A stretch of 13,165 bases of DNA, taken from an uncultured Treponema sp. GTDB taxonomy: Bacteria; Spirochaetota; Spirochaetia; Treponematales; Treponemataceae. The stretch covers positions 1 through 13,165 of the forward strand of contig CALHVG010000047.1 of assembly GCA_938039145.1 (NCBI GenBank), in the 5' to 3' direction. Numbering within the stretch: the first letter of the stretch is position 1; every line of letters starts with the position of its first letter. The notes under the pieces were generated by a model that saw only the letters and a program-made list of their open reading frames with translations, was not told the DNA's origin and searched no databases. The translations under genes were made by a program, and so were the position numbers. Below are positions 13,120 to 13,165 of this stretch, one piece after another.

Positions 13120-13149
13120 GACAAGTCCGATTCTTGCAAGATGGGTTAT
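13112..13149 (+). repeat. Right copy of the hairpin-bearing direct repeat
   Basis: AAGAATCGGAC (13112-13122) pairs with GTCCGATTCTT (13125-13135) around loop AA; the flanking C13111 and G13136 extend the stem to 12 bp. GCAAGATGGGTTAT follows, as in the copy at 1-39, after which the two copies diverge quickly. The orientation is the same as the left copy, so these are not inverted transposon ends. Confidence 0.75.
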
Positions 13150-13165
13150 ACTAGTTTTGTTGTAA

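Noticed and set aside
12951..13149. Integron attC sites or a CRISPR array
   Set aside because: Treponemes can carry integrons, but the palindromes lack the outer RYYYAAC/GTTRRRY core sites and enclose no cassettes. The loops are homologous to each other, unlike CRISPR spacers, and there are too few units.
1..13165. Circular replicon, because both ends share a repeat
   Set aside because: The shared block is internal to the right end, the loops and the following bases differ, and the genes are chromosomal housekeeping genes.

Overview
The window looks like chromosomal DNA of a spirochete of the Treponema group. That placement rests on moderate GC, gene content, and the mixture of recognisable housekeeping genes with unrecognised membrane and surface proteins; it is an inference, and no marker gene proves it. 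A complete purM-purN pair points to a free-living or gut/oral purine-making treponeme rather than a reduced pathogen such as T. pallidum. Both ends of the window lie in copies of the same hairpin-bearing direct repeat, which suggests an assembly contig broken at a dispersed repeat.

Layout, left half: repeat copy (1-39); a secreted, probably outer-membrane protein on the minus strand (240-737); a 520-base gene-free stretch with a TTTTAGT motif array; mrp, an Fe-S cluster carrier ATPase (1259-2095); tRNA-Asp(GTC) and tRNA-Pro(CGG) behind one strong promoter; hairpins; rsgA, a ribosome-assembly GTPase (2627-3589). Convergent to rsgA is a two-gene minus-strand unit, argR followed by a five-helix membrane protein. 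The argR promoter is covered by a well-formed pair of ARG boxes spaced 3 bp apart.

Layout, right half: purM-purN (4864-6588) run as an operon from a sigma70-type promoter, followed by a long U32 'peptidase' (RlhA/TrhP-like, 778 aa) with an unusual basic tail. On the minus strand follow ssb, a 634-aa protein that I do not recognise and that appears to be translated from a leaderless mRNA, and corA, a Mg2+ channel. Upstream of corA is a short, well-initiated ORF starting MDPND. Its stop codon sits in the loop of a GC-rich hairpin followed by a U-rich tract. This is the architecture of a translation-coupled attenuator and the best candidate here for something undescribed. The right end (about 12950-13150) is a run of palindromic tandem repeats whose two clear copies differ in ways that keep the stem paired.

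Most genes serve information processing (tRNAs, RsgA, SSB, U32 RNA modification), purine synthesis, arginine control and metal homeostasis. I see no phage, transposase, CRISPR array or toxin-antitoxin pair.
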